Shown one piece after another: positions 17,436-25,745 of a DNA stretch of 64,000 nucleotides. This stretch comes from Streptomyces xantholiticus (GTDB taxonomy: Bacteria > Actinomycetota > Actinomycetes > Streptomycetales > Streptomycetaceae): the NCBI RefSeq assembly GCF_014651015.1, contig NZ_BMWB01000015.1:1-64000 (forward strand), written 5' to 3'. Numbering within the stretch: the first letter of the stretch is position 1; every line of letters begins with the position of its first letter. The translations under genes and the position numbers were made by a program. The notes under the pieces are model-generated. The model was given only the letters and a program-made list of their open reading frames with translations, searched no databases and was not told the origin of the DNA.

Positions 17436-17912
17436 ATGACCGTTGCGTTCTTCTCGGGCAAGCGCCGCCGGGCCGCTGCCGCTCTCGGTGCCGTCTCCGC
17501 CGGGCTCCTCGTCCTTTCCGCCTGCGACAAGCCGACGCCGCTCGTCACGGTGACGATCGGTTCGGACTCCGTCCACGCCGAGGCCGCCTGCTACAACGAC
17601 GGTGAGGCGATCAAGGAGTCCGAGATCCAGGACTGCCTGACCAAGAAGCCGACGGAGACCGTCAAGGTCGCCATGGACGACAAGGTCCGTATGGGCGTCG
17701 ACCCGGAGATCGCGGAGAACGGCTGGACGCTGCTGTTCGGCGCGCAGCCGGTGGAGCAGGAGCCGTTCACCAAGACGTACCGGACGATCCCCGGCAACGC
17801 CTTCTTCTCCTCGATGACCGGTGAGCCGACGACCAGGACGGCCGTCAGCGTCATGGAGACCAAGGGCAAGAAGGTCGTCGGCATCTGGAACTTCCAGTTC
17901 GAGAAGGAGTAG
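17436..17912 (+). CDS. DUF2771 family lipoprotein
   Basis: 158 residues. Type II signal peptide with lipobox LSAC (acylated Cys30) after a basic N-terminus GKRRR. The mature part matches DUF2771: 'LVTVTIGSDSVHAEAACYND', then 'DKVRMGVDPEIAENGWTLLF', then 'FTKTYRTIPG' and a final 'GIWNFQFEKE'. It is an exported, membrane-anchored protein of unknown role. TAGCCT at 17423-17428 ends 7 nt before the ATG and there is no ribosome site, which fits a leaderless transcript. It is followed at 10 nt by mqnB, a conserved neighbourhood. Confidence 0.88.
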   Translation: MTVAFFSGKRRRAAAALGAVSAGLLVLSACDKPTPLVTVTIGSDSVHAEAACYNDGEAIKESEIQDCLTKKPTETVKVAMDDKVRMGVDPEIAENGWTLLFGAQPVEQEPFTKTYRTIPGNAFFSSMTGEPTTRTAVSVMETKGKKVVGIWNFQFEKE

Positions 17913-17922
17913 GACCGACGCC

Positions 17923-18597
17923 GTGCGCGTGCTTGTCGTGACAGCGGTGGCGGCCGAGGCCGCCGCCGTCGCGGGCGCGGGCACGGCCGCCGGGAATGCC
18001 CTCCCGGGCGGGTACGTGCTGACCCGCACACCCGCGTACGACGTGCTCGTCGGCGGCGTCGGTCCCGCGGCCGCCGCGGCCGCGACGGCGACGGCCCTCG
18101 CGGTCGCGCCGTACGACCTCGTCGTCTCCGCCGGCATCGGCGGCGGCTTCGCCCCGCACGCGGGCGTCGGATCGCTCGTCGTCTCCGACTCGGTCGTCGC
18201 CGCCGACCTCGGCGCCGAGACCCCGGACGGTTATCTGCCGGTCGACGAGCTCGGCTTCGGCCGTACGGTCCACGCCTCGCCGCCCGAGCTGTCGGCGCTC
18301 ATCGCCAAGACCCTGGGCGCCGCCCACGCACCCGTGCTGACCGTGTCCACGGTCACCGGCACCGCCGCCCGCGCCGCCGAGCTCGCGGGCCGGCATCCGC
18401 GAGCGGCCGCGGAGGCCATGGAGGGTTTCGGTGTGGCGGAGGCCGCCGCCGCGCACGGGGTGCCCGTCGTCGAGATACGCGCGGTCTCCAACGCCGTCGG
18501 CCCCCGTGACCGTGCCGCCTGGCGCATCGGCGACGCGCTGGCCGCGCTGGGGGACGCGTTCCACCAGCTGGTCCCCGTCCTCCAGGAGCAACCGTGA
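17923..18597 (+). CDS. mqnB: Futalosine hydrolase
   Basis: 224 residues of the MTA/SAH-nucleosidase-like phosphorylase fold: 'VLVVTAVAAEAAAV', 'YDVLVGGVGPAAAAAATATAL', 'YDLVVSAGIGGGF', 'VVSDSVVAADLGAET', and the substrate-site end 'AAAEAMEGFGVAEAAAAHGV' then 'VEIRAVSNAVGPRDRAAW'. MqnB removes hypoxanthine from futalosine to give dehypoxanthine futalosine in the alternative menaquinone pathway. GTG 17923 lies 10 nt after the DUF2771 stop, with AAGGAG in that gene's end. Its stop overlaps the mqnD start (GTGA), so the two are translationally coupled. Confidence 0.93.
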   Translation: MRVLVVTAVAAEAAAVAGAGTAAGNALPGGYVLTRTPAYDVLVGGVGPAAAAAATATALAVAPYDLVVSAGIGGGFAPHAGVGSLVVSDSVVAADLGAETPDGYLPVDELGFGRTVHASPPELSALIAKTLGAAHAPVLTVSTVTGTAARAAELAGRHPRAAAEAMEGFGVAEAAAAHGVPVVEIRAVSNAVGPRDRAAWRIGDALAALGDAFHQLVPVLQEQP

Positions 18598-19490
18598 GTC
18601 TGAAGATCGCGTACTCCCCCTGCCCGAACGACACCTTCGTCTTCGACGCCTGGGCCCACGGCCGGGTGCCCGGCGCGCCCGCGCTGGACGTGACCTTCGC
18701 GGACATCGACATCACCAACGGATGGGCGGAGCGCAGCGGGGCCTCCCCGGCGAAGCGCGGGGAAGGGTACGACGTCCTGAAGGTGTCGTACGCGGTGCTG
18801 CCGTGGGTGCTGGACGAGTACACCCTGCTGCCGTGCGGCGGCGCGCTGGGCCGCGGCTGCGGCCCTCTCGTGCTGACCCTGGCGGCGGGACGGGGAGGTA
18901 CCTCGCGGGCCGAGGACTCCGGGGACCTGACCGGGAAGACGATCGCGGTGCCGAGCGAGCGTTCGACCGCGTATCTGCTGTTCCGGCTGTGGGCGGCGGA
19001 CGTCGTCCCCGGGGGTGTCGGCGAGGTCGTCGTGATGCCGTTCCACGAGATCATGCCGGCCGTGCGTGACGGCAAGGTCGACGCCGGGCTCGTCATCCAC
19101 GAGGCCCGTTTCACCTATCAGGACTACGGGCTGCACTGCCTCGCCGACATGGGCGAGCACTGGGAGTCGACGACCGGCCTGCCGATTCCGCTCGGCGCGA
19201 TCATCGCCAGGCGGTCGCTCGGCGAGGAGACGCTGCGGCTGCTCGCCGAGTCGGCGCGCACGTCCGTACGGATGGCATGGGACGACCCCGAGGCCTCCCG
19301 CCCGTACGTACTCGAGCATGCGCAGGAGATGGACCCGGCGGTCGCCGACCAGCACATCGGGCTGTACGTCAACGAGTTCACCGCCGACCTGGGGGACGAG
19401 GGCTATGCCGCCGTCCGCGCACTGCTGACGCGCGCCGCGGCCGAGGGGCTCGTACCGCCCCTCGGCCCGGATGCGCTGACCTTCGTGTGA
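18594..19490 (+). CDS. mqnD: 1,4-dihydroxy-6-naphthoate synthase
   Basis: 298 residues. It opens with the family signature SPCPNDTFVFDAW, then 'DVTFADIDITNGWAERS', 'YDVLKVSYAVLP', 'GKTIAVPSERSTAYLLFRLW' and 'GLVIHEARFTYQDYGL'. This is a periplasmic-binding-protein-like fold turned enzyme. It converts cyclic dehypoxanthine futalosine to 1,4-dihydroxy-6-naphthoate in the futalosine menaquinone pathway. The GTG overlaps the mqnB TGA. Convergent with the cold-shock-domain gene, 10 nt apart. Confidence 0.94.
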   Translation: MSLKIAYSPCPNDTFVFDAWAHGRVPGAPALDVTFADIDITNGWAERSGASPAKRGEGYDVLKVSYAVLPWVLDEYTLLPCGGALGRGCGPLVLTLAAGRGGTSRAEDSGDLTGKTIAVPSERSTAYLLFRLWAADVVPGGVGEVVVMPFHEIMPAVRDGKVDAGLVIHEARFTYQDYGLHCLADMGEHWESTTGLPIPLGAIIARRSLGEETLRLLAESARTSVRMAWDDPEASRPYVLEHAQEMDPAVADQHIGLYVNEFTADLGDEGYAAVRALLTRAAAEGLVPPLGPDALTFV

Positions 19491-19500
19491 AGCCGGTCGA

Positions 19501-19884
19501 TCAGACGTCGAGCTGGTCGGCCACCGCGCGCAGCAGACCCGCGATCTTCGCGCCCTGTGCCTTGTCGGGGTAGCGGCCGCGCTCCAGCATCGGCGTGATG
19601 TTCTCCAGCAGGGTCGTCAGGTCCTGCACGATGGACGCCAACTCGTCCGGCTTGCGCCGCTGGGCGGCCGCCACGGACGGCGCCGGGTCGAGCAGGATCA
19701 CGGAAAGCGCCTGGTCGCCGCGCTGGCCGGCGACCACGCCGAACTCGACGCGCTGGCCCGGCTTCAAGGCCTCCACTCCGGAGGGGAGCACGGAGGAGTG
19801 CACGAAGACGTCGCCGCCGTCGTCGCGGGAGAGAAAGCCGAAGCCCTTCTCGCTGTTGAACCACTTGACCTTGCCGGTAGGCAC
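19501..19884 (-). CDS. Cold-shock domain protein with C-terminal extension
   Basis: 127 residues. Residues 1-67 are a cold-shock domain with RNP1 (KGFGFL) and RNP2 (VFVHSS) motifs: 'GKVKWFNSEKGFGFLSRDDG'. An extra ~60-residue helical tail follows ('PDELASIVQDLTTLLENITP', 'KIAGLLRAVADQLDV'). This long form is widespread in Streptomyces beside mqn genes and differs from the 67-residue CspA type at 59072. Predicted single-stranded nucleic-acid binding. The GTG at 19884 follows GAGGA. Confidence 0.92.
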   Translation of the reverse strand: MPTGKVKWFNSEKGFGFLSRDDGGDVFVHSSVLPSGVEALKPGQRVEFGVVAGQRGDQALSVILLDPAPSVAAAQRRKPDELASIVQDLTTLLENITPMLERGRYPDKAQGAKIAGLLRAVADQLDV

Positions 19885-20065
19885 GTCTGTCCTCGTCCTC
19901 GTACTCGGTGGGCGCTGGGGCACCGCAAGTTGGGGCGCCGAAAAACGGCTCTTGATAGCACTACAGCGGGTCGCCTGACCCGCCACCCCCAAGGCTAATG
20001 GTCCAGAGGCTGGTGACAAGACGTCCCCGATCGGTTCCTGTGCGCAAGGGAACTACCCTGGCCGA

Positions 20066-20332
20066 ATGACTGCTACTCCTCAGGCCGCCGCTCCCGCCCC
20101 GGGTGACGGGCTGGTGCGCGCCGGCGCGATCGTCTTCATCGTCGGCGCGGTGGCCACACTGGTGACGGTGGCCCCACTGTTCCTGGGCACCGACCCCTTC
20201 CCGACCGTCGCGTACGCGGTCAGCATGCTGATGGGCGTCGGATTCCTGGTCGCCGCCGCGGGGGTGCTGCGGTCGATCGCTGCCCAGCGACGTCAGGCCA
20301 GATCCAGCCGGTCGGCCCGGTCCGCGCTGTAG
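20066..20332 (+). CDS. Small two-helix membrane protein
   Basis: 88 residues with two transmembrane helices (GAIVFIVGAVATLVTVAPLF and TVAYAVSMLMGVGFLVAAAG) and a basic tail. Conserved in streptomycetes, function unknown. TACCCT at 20054-20059 ends 6 nt before the ATG and no ribosome site exists, so a leaderless mRNA is likely. The last 40 nt overlap the 3' end of the convergent HAD gene. Confidence 0.8.
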   Translation: MTATPQAAAPAPGDGLVRAGAIVFIVGAVATLVTVAPLFLGTDPFPTVAYAVSMLMGVGFLVAAAGVLRSIAAQRRQARSSRSARSAL

Positions 20333-20967
20333 GAGCGCAGCCACGCCGGGAACGCGGTCAGGTCCTCCAGGACCACGTCCGCGCCCGCCGCACGCAACTC
20401 GTCCGCGTCGCACGGCCCCGTCGGCACCGCCACGGACAGCGCGCCGGCGACACGGGCGCCCCGTACGTCGCCGAGGTGGTCCCCGACGTACACGCTCACC
20501 CCGTGCTCGCGCAGCGCCTCCCCCTTGGCCTCCGCCCACAGCCGGCCGATCGTCTCGTCGGGAGCGATATCGAGGTGCGCAAGGTGCAGCTCGGCGTTCG
20601 GCTCGTGCTTGGCGGTGACGACGATCGCGCGCCCGCCCAGCTCCTGCACCGCGGCTATGGCCTCGCGCGCGCCGGGCATCGCGGACGTCGGCCCTATCGC
20701 GTGCACCGGGTAGATCTCGCGGTAGCGGTCGCCCACCTCCCGGATCTGCTCGTCCGGGAACCAGTACGCCAACTCCTGCTCCAGCGGCGGCCCCAGACGC
20801 GTGACCGCCAGGTCCGCGTCGATCCATACGCCCGTCTCGGCGGACAGCGCGCGGTAGGCGGCGTGGATGCCGGCCCGGGAGTCGATGAGCGTCATGTCCA
20901 GGTCGAAACCGACGATGGGCCCGGCGGTGGGCGGGCGCGGGGCGGGGTGAGGAGCCATGGGGGTCAT
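20293..20967 (-). CDS. HAD-superfamily hydrolase (phosphatase)
   Basis: About 224 residues. Motif I is 'VGFDLDMTLIDS' (both catalytic Asp present), motif II 'AIVVTAKHE' and motif III/IV 'GVSVYVGDHLGDVRGARVAG'. A helical cap ('YRALSAETGVWIDADLAVTR' on) lies between, as in beta-phosphoglucomutase-like and phosphoglycolate phosphatase-like enzymes. The substrate is not predictable. ATG 20967 preferred after GGTGGG; another ATG is three codons on. Its 3' end overlaps the small membrane protein gene. Confidence 0.9.
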   Translation of the reverse strand: MTPMAPHPAPRPPTAGPIVGFDLDMTLIDSRAGIHAAYRALSAETGVWIDADLAVTRLGPPLEQELAYWFPDEQIREVGDRYREIYPVHAIGPTSAMPGAREAIAAVQELGGRAIVVTAKHEPNAELHLAHLDIAPDETIGRLWAEAKGEALREHGVSVYVGDHLGDVRGARVAGALSVAVPTGPCDADELRAAGADVVLEDLTAFPAWLRSYSADRADRLDLA

Positions 20968-21006
20968 TGTGCCCACCCGTGGGTACGCATTTTCGGACGC
21001 ATAGAC

Positions 21007-21024
21007 TTAGCCAAGCCTTACCAA
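21007..21024 (+). promoter_or_regulatory. Iron box (DmdR/IdeR-type operator)
   Basis: TTAGCCAAGCCTTACCAA; its complement reads TTGGTAAGGCTTGGCTAA and matches the actinobacterial iron box TTAGGTTAGGCTCACCTAA at about 13 of 18 aligned positions. It lies 45 nt upstream of the siderophore permease start, so iron-replete repression by a DtxR-family protein is expected. Confidence 0.75.
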
Positions 21025-21068
21025 CCTTGCCGGTCCACCGCGCCGGTCCTCGCCCCCGATTGGTGCCC

Positions 21069-22079
21069 ATGTCAGCCAGACGCGCGCTCGCGGCCCGCCG
21101 CATCGGGTGGACGGCCGCCGCCGTCACGGCCCTGCTGCTCGCGGTGCTGTTCAGCCTCGCGGTCGGGGCGCGCCCGGTCGCACCGTCCGCCGTCCTCGAC
21201 GCCGTACTGAACGGCGGAGACAGCGCCGACGCCGAAGTCGTACGCGAACTGCGCGTGCCGCGCACGCTGATCGGCCTGATGGTCGGCGCGGCGCTGGCCC
21301 TCGCCGGCACGGCCCTGCAGGGCATCACTCGCAACCCGATCGCCGACCCCGGAATCCTCGGCATCAGCCAGGGCGCGTCGGTGGGAGTGGTGCTGGCCAT
21401 CGCCTTCGCGGGGGTGCACACGCTGGCCGGGTACGTCTGGTTCGCCTTCGCGGGCGCGGCGATCGCCTCGGTCGCGGTCTACGCGATCGCGGCGCGCGGC
21501 CGGGGCGGCGCGACCCCCGTCAAACTGGCGCTCGGCGGTGCGGCGATCAACGCGCTGCTGGTGTCGGTGACGACGGGCGTGCTGACAACGAAGGCTGCGG
21601 CGCTGGACGAGTTCCGCTTCTGGCAGGTCGGATCGGTCTCCGGGCGCGACGCCGAAGTGGTGGACCAGATCTGGCCGTTCCTGCTCGTGGGCGCCGTCCT
21701 GGTGATGGCGGTCGCCCGCGGCCTCGACGCGCTGGCCCTCGGCGAGGACGTCGCGAAGGGCCTCGGGCAGAACGTCGCGACGGTACGGATCGCGGGCGGC
21801 GTCGGCGCGACGGTGCTGACGGGTGTGGGCGTGGCCGCGGCGGGCCCGATTGCCTTCATCGGCCTGGCCGTGCCGCACATCGCCCGCGCGATCGTCGGCA
21901 GCGACCACCGCTGGGTGCTGCCGATGGCGGCGCTGATCGGCCCGGTGATGCTGCTCGTCTCCGACGTGATCGGCCGGATCGTCTTCCCGCCGAGCGAGGT
22001 GCCGGCGGGTGTGATGACGGCGCTGATCGGCGTGCCGTTCCTGGTCGGGCTGGTCCGCCGCAAGGCGGTGCCTGCGTGA
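21069..22079 (+). CDS. Iron-siderophore ABC permease (FecCD/BtuC family), first subunit
   Basis: 336 residues with about 9-10 transmembrane helices. Family marks: 'LRVPRTLIGLMVGAALALAG' then 'LQGITRNPIADPGILGISQG', 'FRFWQVGSVSGRD', and 'GPIAFIGLAVPHIARAIVG', which contains the ATPase-coupling G-x(5)-GL-x-PH loop. It would form the membrane channel with the next permease. The start is ATG 21069 or the GTG two codons earlier; neither has a strong ribosome site. It lies just behind the iron box. Unusually, 372 nt of repetitive DNA separate it from its partner. Confidence 0.93.
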   Translation: MSARRALAARRIGWTAAAVTALLLAVLFSLAVGARPVAPSAVLDAVLNGGDSADAEVVRELRVPRTLIGLMVGAALALAGTALQGITRNPIADPGILGISQGASVGVVLAIAFAGVHTLAGYVWFAFAGAAIASVAVYAIAARGRGGATPVKLALGGAAINALLVSVTTGVLTTKAAALDEFRFWQVGSVSGRDAEVVDQIWPFLLVGAVLVMAVARGLDALALGEDVAKGLGQNVATVRIAGGVGATVLTGVGVAAAGPIAFIGLAVPHIARAIVGSDHRWVLPMAALIGPVMLLVSDVIGRIVFPPSEVPAGVMTALIGVPFLVGLVRRKAVPA

Positions 22080-22451
22080 GCCTCTCCTCCAGCCGCCCCG
22101 TTCCGGACCGGGGCAGGCCCCGTACCCCGTGCCGCCCTCCGGCCGGCATACCGGGCTCGGTGCGGCCGCGTTTCCACCGTGCGGGCCGCGTACCGCGCTT
22201 CGCGCGAACTTCTTCCACGGCCTGGCGGCCGTGGGTGGGGGGACCTCGTAGGGGGAGTACCTCCGGACGGTCCGGATTTTCCAGCGCCGCCGATGCGCGG
22301 CGCCCGGGGGGAGCAGCGGGACCGTGGCCGGAGCCCCGGTTCGGGACGGGGTCCCACCCACGCCACCAGGCGCCCAGAGGGTGCGGTGGGGGCGGGCCCC
22401 ACGCGGCGCCCGCAGATCGCAGCGGCGACCCGTACACGAGGAGGGCGCCGC
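22080..22451. repeat. GC-rich mosaic insertion inside the siderophore operon
   Basis: 372 nt with no gene between two permease genes that normally abut. It holds mosaic elements seen elsewhere in the window (CCGGTTCGGGACGGGG; GTGGGTGGGGGGACCTCG). It ends at a good ribosome site (GGAGG) for the second permease. Confidence 0.65.
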
Positions 22452-23519
22452 GTGAGCGCTGACACCGTCACCACCGTCCGGCCCGCCGGCTACGGCCTCG
22501 TCCGGACCGGCCGACGCGGCAGCTTCCTGCTCCACCGCCGCGCCGCCGGCGTCGCCCTCGGCCTCGCCGCGACGCTCGCCGCCGCCTGCGTCGCCTACCT
22601 CTGCGTCGGCGAGAGCTTCGTCGCGCCCGGGGAAGTCCTCAAGGTGGTCCTGGGTCAGCCGTCGCCCGACGAACTCGTCGTCGGGACGCTGCGGCTGCCG
22701 CGGATGGTGCTCGGGCTGCTCGTCGGCGCCGCCTTCGGGGTCGCGGGCGCCCTGATCCAGACCGTCGCGCGCAATCCGCTCGCCAGCCCGGACATCATCG
22801 GCATCAGCCAGGGCGCGAGCGCAGTGACCGTGGGCGTGCTGACCTTCGGCGTCACCTCGTACACCGTTCTGCCCTATCTGTCGGTCACCGGCGGCATCCT
22901 CGCCGCCGCCCTGGTGTACGTCTTCGCCTGGCGCGGCGGGCTGCACGCCACCCGGTTCGTCCTCATCGGCATCGGTTTCGCGATCGCACTCCGCTCGATC
23001 ACGACCCTGTTCATGACCAAGGGTGATTACCTGGTCGCCCAGCAGGCTCAGATCTGGATGACGGGTTCGCTGAACGGCCGCGGCTGGGAGGAGGCCGCGC
23101 CGCTCGGCTGGACGCTGCTGGCGCTGGTGCCCGCCGTGCTGTGGGCGGCCCGGGCCCAGCGCACGGTGTCGATGGACGACGACACCGCGACCGCGCTGGG
23201 CGTACGGCTCGGCCGCGTACGGCTCGGGCTGGTGCTGCTCGGGGTCGTACTGGCGTCGATCGCCACCGGTGCCGCCGGGCCCGTCGACTTCGTGGCGCTG
23301 CTCGCGCCGCAGATCGCGCGCCGGACGACCCGGACCGCACAGATCCCGCTGCTGTGCTCCGCGCTGCTCGGCGCGGTGATCGTCGTCCTCGCCGATCTCG
23401 CGGCCCGCCGGATGTTCTCGCCCACCGAGCTGCCGGTGGGCGTGCTGACGGCGGCCATCGGTGCCCCGTACCTGATCTGGCTCATCATCCGTAGCCGAAC
23501 CGCTGGAGGAACGTCGTGA
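22452..23519 (+). CDS. Iron-siderophore ABC permease (FecCD family), second subunit
   Basis: 355 residues with about ten transmembrane helices. Marks: 'LRLPRMVLGLLVGAAFGVAG', 'LIQTVARNPLASPDIIGISQ', 'IWMTGSLNGRGWE' and 'AAGPVDFVALLAPQIARRTT', the coupling loop where the usual G-L-x-x-P-H is altered to ALLAPQ. GTG 22452 follows GAGGAGG at 7 nt. Its TGA overlaps the ATPase GTG, so translation is coupled. Pairs with the 21069 subunit to form a heterodimeric channel. Confidence 0.93.
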   Translation: MSADTVTTVRPAGYGLVRTGRRGSFLLHRRAAGVALGLAATLAAACVAYLCVGESFVAPGEVLKVVLGQPSPDELVVGTLRLPRMVLGLLVGAAFGVAGALIQTVARNPLASPDIIGISQGASAVTVGVLTFGVTSYTVLPYLSVTGGILAAALVYVFAWRGGLHATRFVLIGIGFAIALRSITTLFMTKGDYLVAQQAQIWMTGSLNGRGWEEAAPLGWTLLALVPAVLWAARAQRTVSMDDDTATALGVRLGRVRLGLVLLGVVLASIATGAAGPVDFVALLAPQIARRTTRTAQIPLLCSALLGAVIVVLADLAARRMFSPTELPVGVLTAAIGAPYLIWLIIRSRTAGGTS

Positions 23520-24340
23520 GCAGGCTGACGGCTCGCGAGCTGACGCTCGCCTATGACGACCGCACGGTCGTGCACGAGCTCGACCTGGCCGTCCCCGACG
23601 GGCGGGTCACGGTGATCGTCGGCCCCAACGCCTGCGGCAAGTCGACGACTCTGCGCGCCCTCGGCCGGCTGCTGAAGCCCAAGGGCGGAGCGGTCCTCCT
23701 CGACGGCGCCGAGCTGGCGAAGATCCCGACGAAGAAGATCGCCCGGTCGATCGGGCTGCTGCCCCAGTCCCCGGTCGCGCCGGAGGCCATCACCGTCGCC
23801 GACCTGGTCGCCCGCGGCCGCCAGCCCCACCAGCACTGGTGGCAGCAGTGGTCGCAGGAGGACGAGCGCGCGGTCACGGACGCCATGGAACGTACGGACG
23901 TCACCGCTCTCGCCGGCCGGCCCGTCGACGAACTGTCCGGCGGCCAGCGGCAGCGCGTGTGGATCGCGATGGCACTCGCGCAGGAGACGGATCTGCTCCT
24001 GCTGGACGAGCCGACGACGTTCCTCGACATCGCACACCAGGTCGAGGTGCTCGATCTCGTACGGCAGTTGAACCACGAGCGTGGCCGCACGGTGGTCGCC
24101 GTCCTCCACGACCTCAACCAGGCAGCCCGTTACGCGGACCATCTCGTCGCCATGAAGGCCGGCCGGATCGTCGCGGAAGGACACCCCGACGACATCGTCA
24201 ACGCCGAGTTGGTCCGTGAGGTGTTCGGCATGGAGTCGGTCGTCGTCCCCGACCCGGTGACCGGGTCGCCGCTCGTCGTGCCGGGAGCCCCGTACTCCCC
24301 CGCTCCCCAAGCCCCCACGCCCACCCCGCAGTCAGCCTGA
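23516..24340 (+). CDS. Iron-siderophore ABC transporter ATPase (FepC/FecE type)
   Basis: 274 residues. Walker A 'GPNACGKSTT', Q-loop 'GLLPQSPVAPEAITVADLVARG', signature 'LSGGQRQRVWIAMALAQ', Walker B 'LLLLDEPTTFLD', D-loop and switch 'VAVLHDLNQAARYADHLVAM'. All catalytic residues are present. Energises uptake through the two permeases. A Pro/Ser-rich tail of about 20 residues is unusual but harmless-looking. Overlaps the upstream stop by 4 nt and sits 8 nt before the binding-protein gene. Confidence 0.95.
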   Translation: MSRLTARELTLAYDDRTVVHELDLAVPDGRVTVIVGPNACGKSTTLRALGRLLKPKGGAVLLDGAELAKIPTKKIARSIGLLPQSPVAPEAITVADLVARGRQPHQHWWQQWSQEDERAVTDAMERTDVTALAGRPVDELSGGQRQRVWIAMALAQETDLLLLDEPTTFLDIAHQVEVLDLVRQLNHERGRTVVAVLHDLNQAARYADHLVAMKAGRIVAEGHPDDIVNAELVREVFGMESVVVPDPVTGSPLVVPGAPYSPAPQAPTPTPQSA

Positions 24341-24348
24341 AAGGTTCC

Positions 24349-25329
24349 ATGTCCATGAACAACACGCTTCGCCGACGCGGCCTTTTCGCCGGTTCCCTCG
24401 CCCTGACCGCGGCCGTGGCGCTGAGCGGCTGCGGCACGAAGAACGACGCCGACTCCTCGGACAGCAGCAAGGCCGGCGGCACCCACAAGGTGAAGACGGC
24501 CATGGGCGATGTCGAGGTACCCGACGCGCCCAAGCGGGTCGTCGTCCTCGACACCGCGGAACTCGACTCGGCGATCACCCTGGGCGTCGAGCCGGTGGGC
24601 GCCACGCACACCGGTACCGCATCCGGCTTCCTGAACTACCTGCCCAAGGACAAGCTCGAGGGCATCACGGACGTCGGCGAGATGATGACCCCCAACCTGG
24701 AGGCCATCGCCGCGCTCAAGCCGGACCTGATCCTCACCAGCAAGATCCGCCACGGCGACAAGTACGCCGAGCTGAAGAAGATCGCGCCGACGGTGATGAC
24801 CGAGACCACCGGCCTGCCCTGGAAGGAGAACTTCCAGCTCCACGCCGACGCGCTCGGCAAGAAGACGGAGGCGCAGAAGGCCGTCGCCGACTACGAGGCA
24901 CACGCAGGCAAGGTCACGGAGGCGCTCGGCGGCAAGGAGAAGGCGGCGGCCACGAAGGTCAACGTCGTCCGCTTCGTCGAGGGCGCGGACATCCGCATCT
25001 ACGGCAAGCAGAACTACATCTCGACGATCCTCGCCGACGTCGGCCTGGGCCGCCCGGCCATCACCGACAAGGCCAAGGACGGCTTCTCGTACGACGTGAG
25101 CCCCGAGAAGATCGACCTCGCCGACACGGACGTCGTCTTCCACTCGACGTACGGCGACCCGGAGAAGGCGAAGGAGAAGCAGACGCTGGACAGCGCTCTG
25201 TGGAAGGGCATGAAGGCGGCGAAGAACGACAGGGTGTTCGGCGTCGACGACGAGCTGTGGATCCAGGGAATCGGCTACACGGCGGCGAACGAGATCCTGG
25301 ACGAACTCCAGGGCCATCTGGCGGGCTGA
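24349..25329 (+). CDS. Iron-siderophore ABC transporter binding lipoprotein
   Basis: 326 residues. Type II signal with lipobox LSGC (Cys28). The mature protein is a FepB/FhuD-type (class III) binding protein: 'KTAMGDVEVPDAPKRVVVLD', 'GVEPVGATHTGTASGFLNYL', 'DVGEMMTPNLEAIAALKPDL', 'ADVGLGRPAITDKAKDGFSY', 'DELWIQGIGYTAANEILDEL'. It captures a ferric siderophore outside the membrane; the ligand cannot be read from sequence. AAAGG precedes ATG 24349 (a second ATG is two codons on). No siderophore synthesis genes are in the window. Confidence 0.94.
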   Translation: MSMNNTLRRRGLFAGSLALTAAVALSGCGTKNDADSSDSSKAGGTHKVKTAMGDVEVPDAPKRVVVLDTAELDSAITLGVEPVGATHTGTASGFLNYLPKDKLEGITDVGEMMTPNLEAIAALKPDLILTSKIRHGDKYAELKKIAPTVMTETTGLPWKENFQLHADALGKKTEAQKAVADYEAHAGKVTEALGGKEKAAATKVNVVRFVEGADIRIYGKQNYISTILADVGLGRPAITDKAKDGFSYDVSPEKIDLADTDVVFHSTYGDPEKAKEKQTLDSALWKGMKAAKNDRVFGVDDELWIQGIGYTAANEILDELQGHLAG

Positions 25330-25745
25330 GCCGGGCGGCGCAGCCGCCGACGCGGAGGCGTTTCCCCCACACCGCTGCCGAACCGGGCTTCTCCCTCTGC
25401 GCCTTGCGGCGTGGGGGACCGCAGGACCGTTCACCGCGCTCCGCGCGGTGTCCCGGGGGCTTCGCCCCCGCCCCCGCGACTCAACGCCGGCGATGCCGAT
25501 CTCGCGGCGCGCAATCCAGCACCGGCCCCGGGGGCACTTACCCCTGGGCCTGGCGGGGGTGGGAGGTCCCCACGGCAGCCAGGCCGTGGGTAGGGGGACC
25601 TTCAGGCCCGCCACGCCGCAGGGGAGTTCGAGCGCACCGCGCGGAGCGCGGTACCGGGTCCGGGGGCTCCGCCACCGCCGCGGGGCGGAGCCTCACGTCG
25701 AGACAGCGGAAAGCGGCGGGCTGGGGAACAGGCCCACCGCAGGCG
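25330..25745. repeat. GC-rich intergenic mosaic region
   Basis: 416 nt without a gene. It holds nested inverted repeats (CCGCGCTCCGCGCGG, GGGGGCTTCGCCCCC, GGTCCCCACGGCAGCC with its counterpart) and mosaic pieces shared with other gaps. Some of these hairpins could terminate the siderophore operon. Confidence 0.6.
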
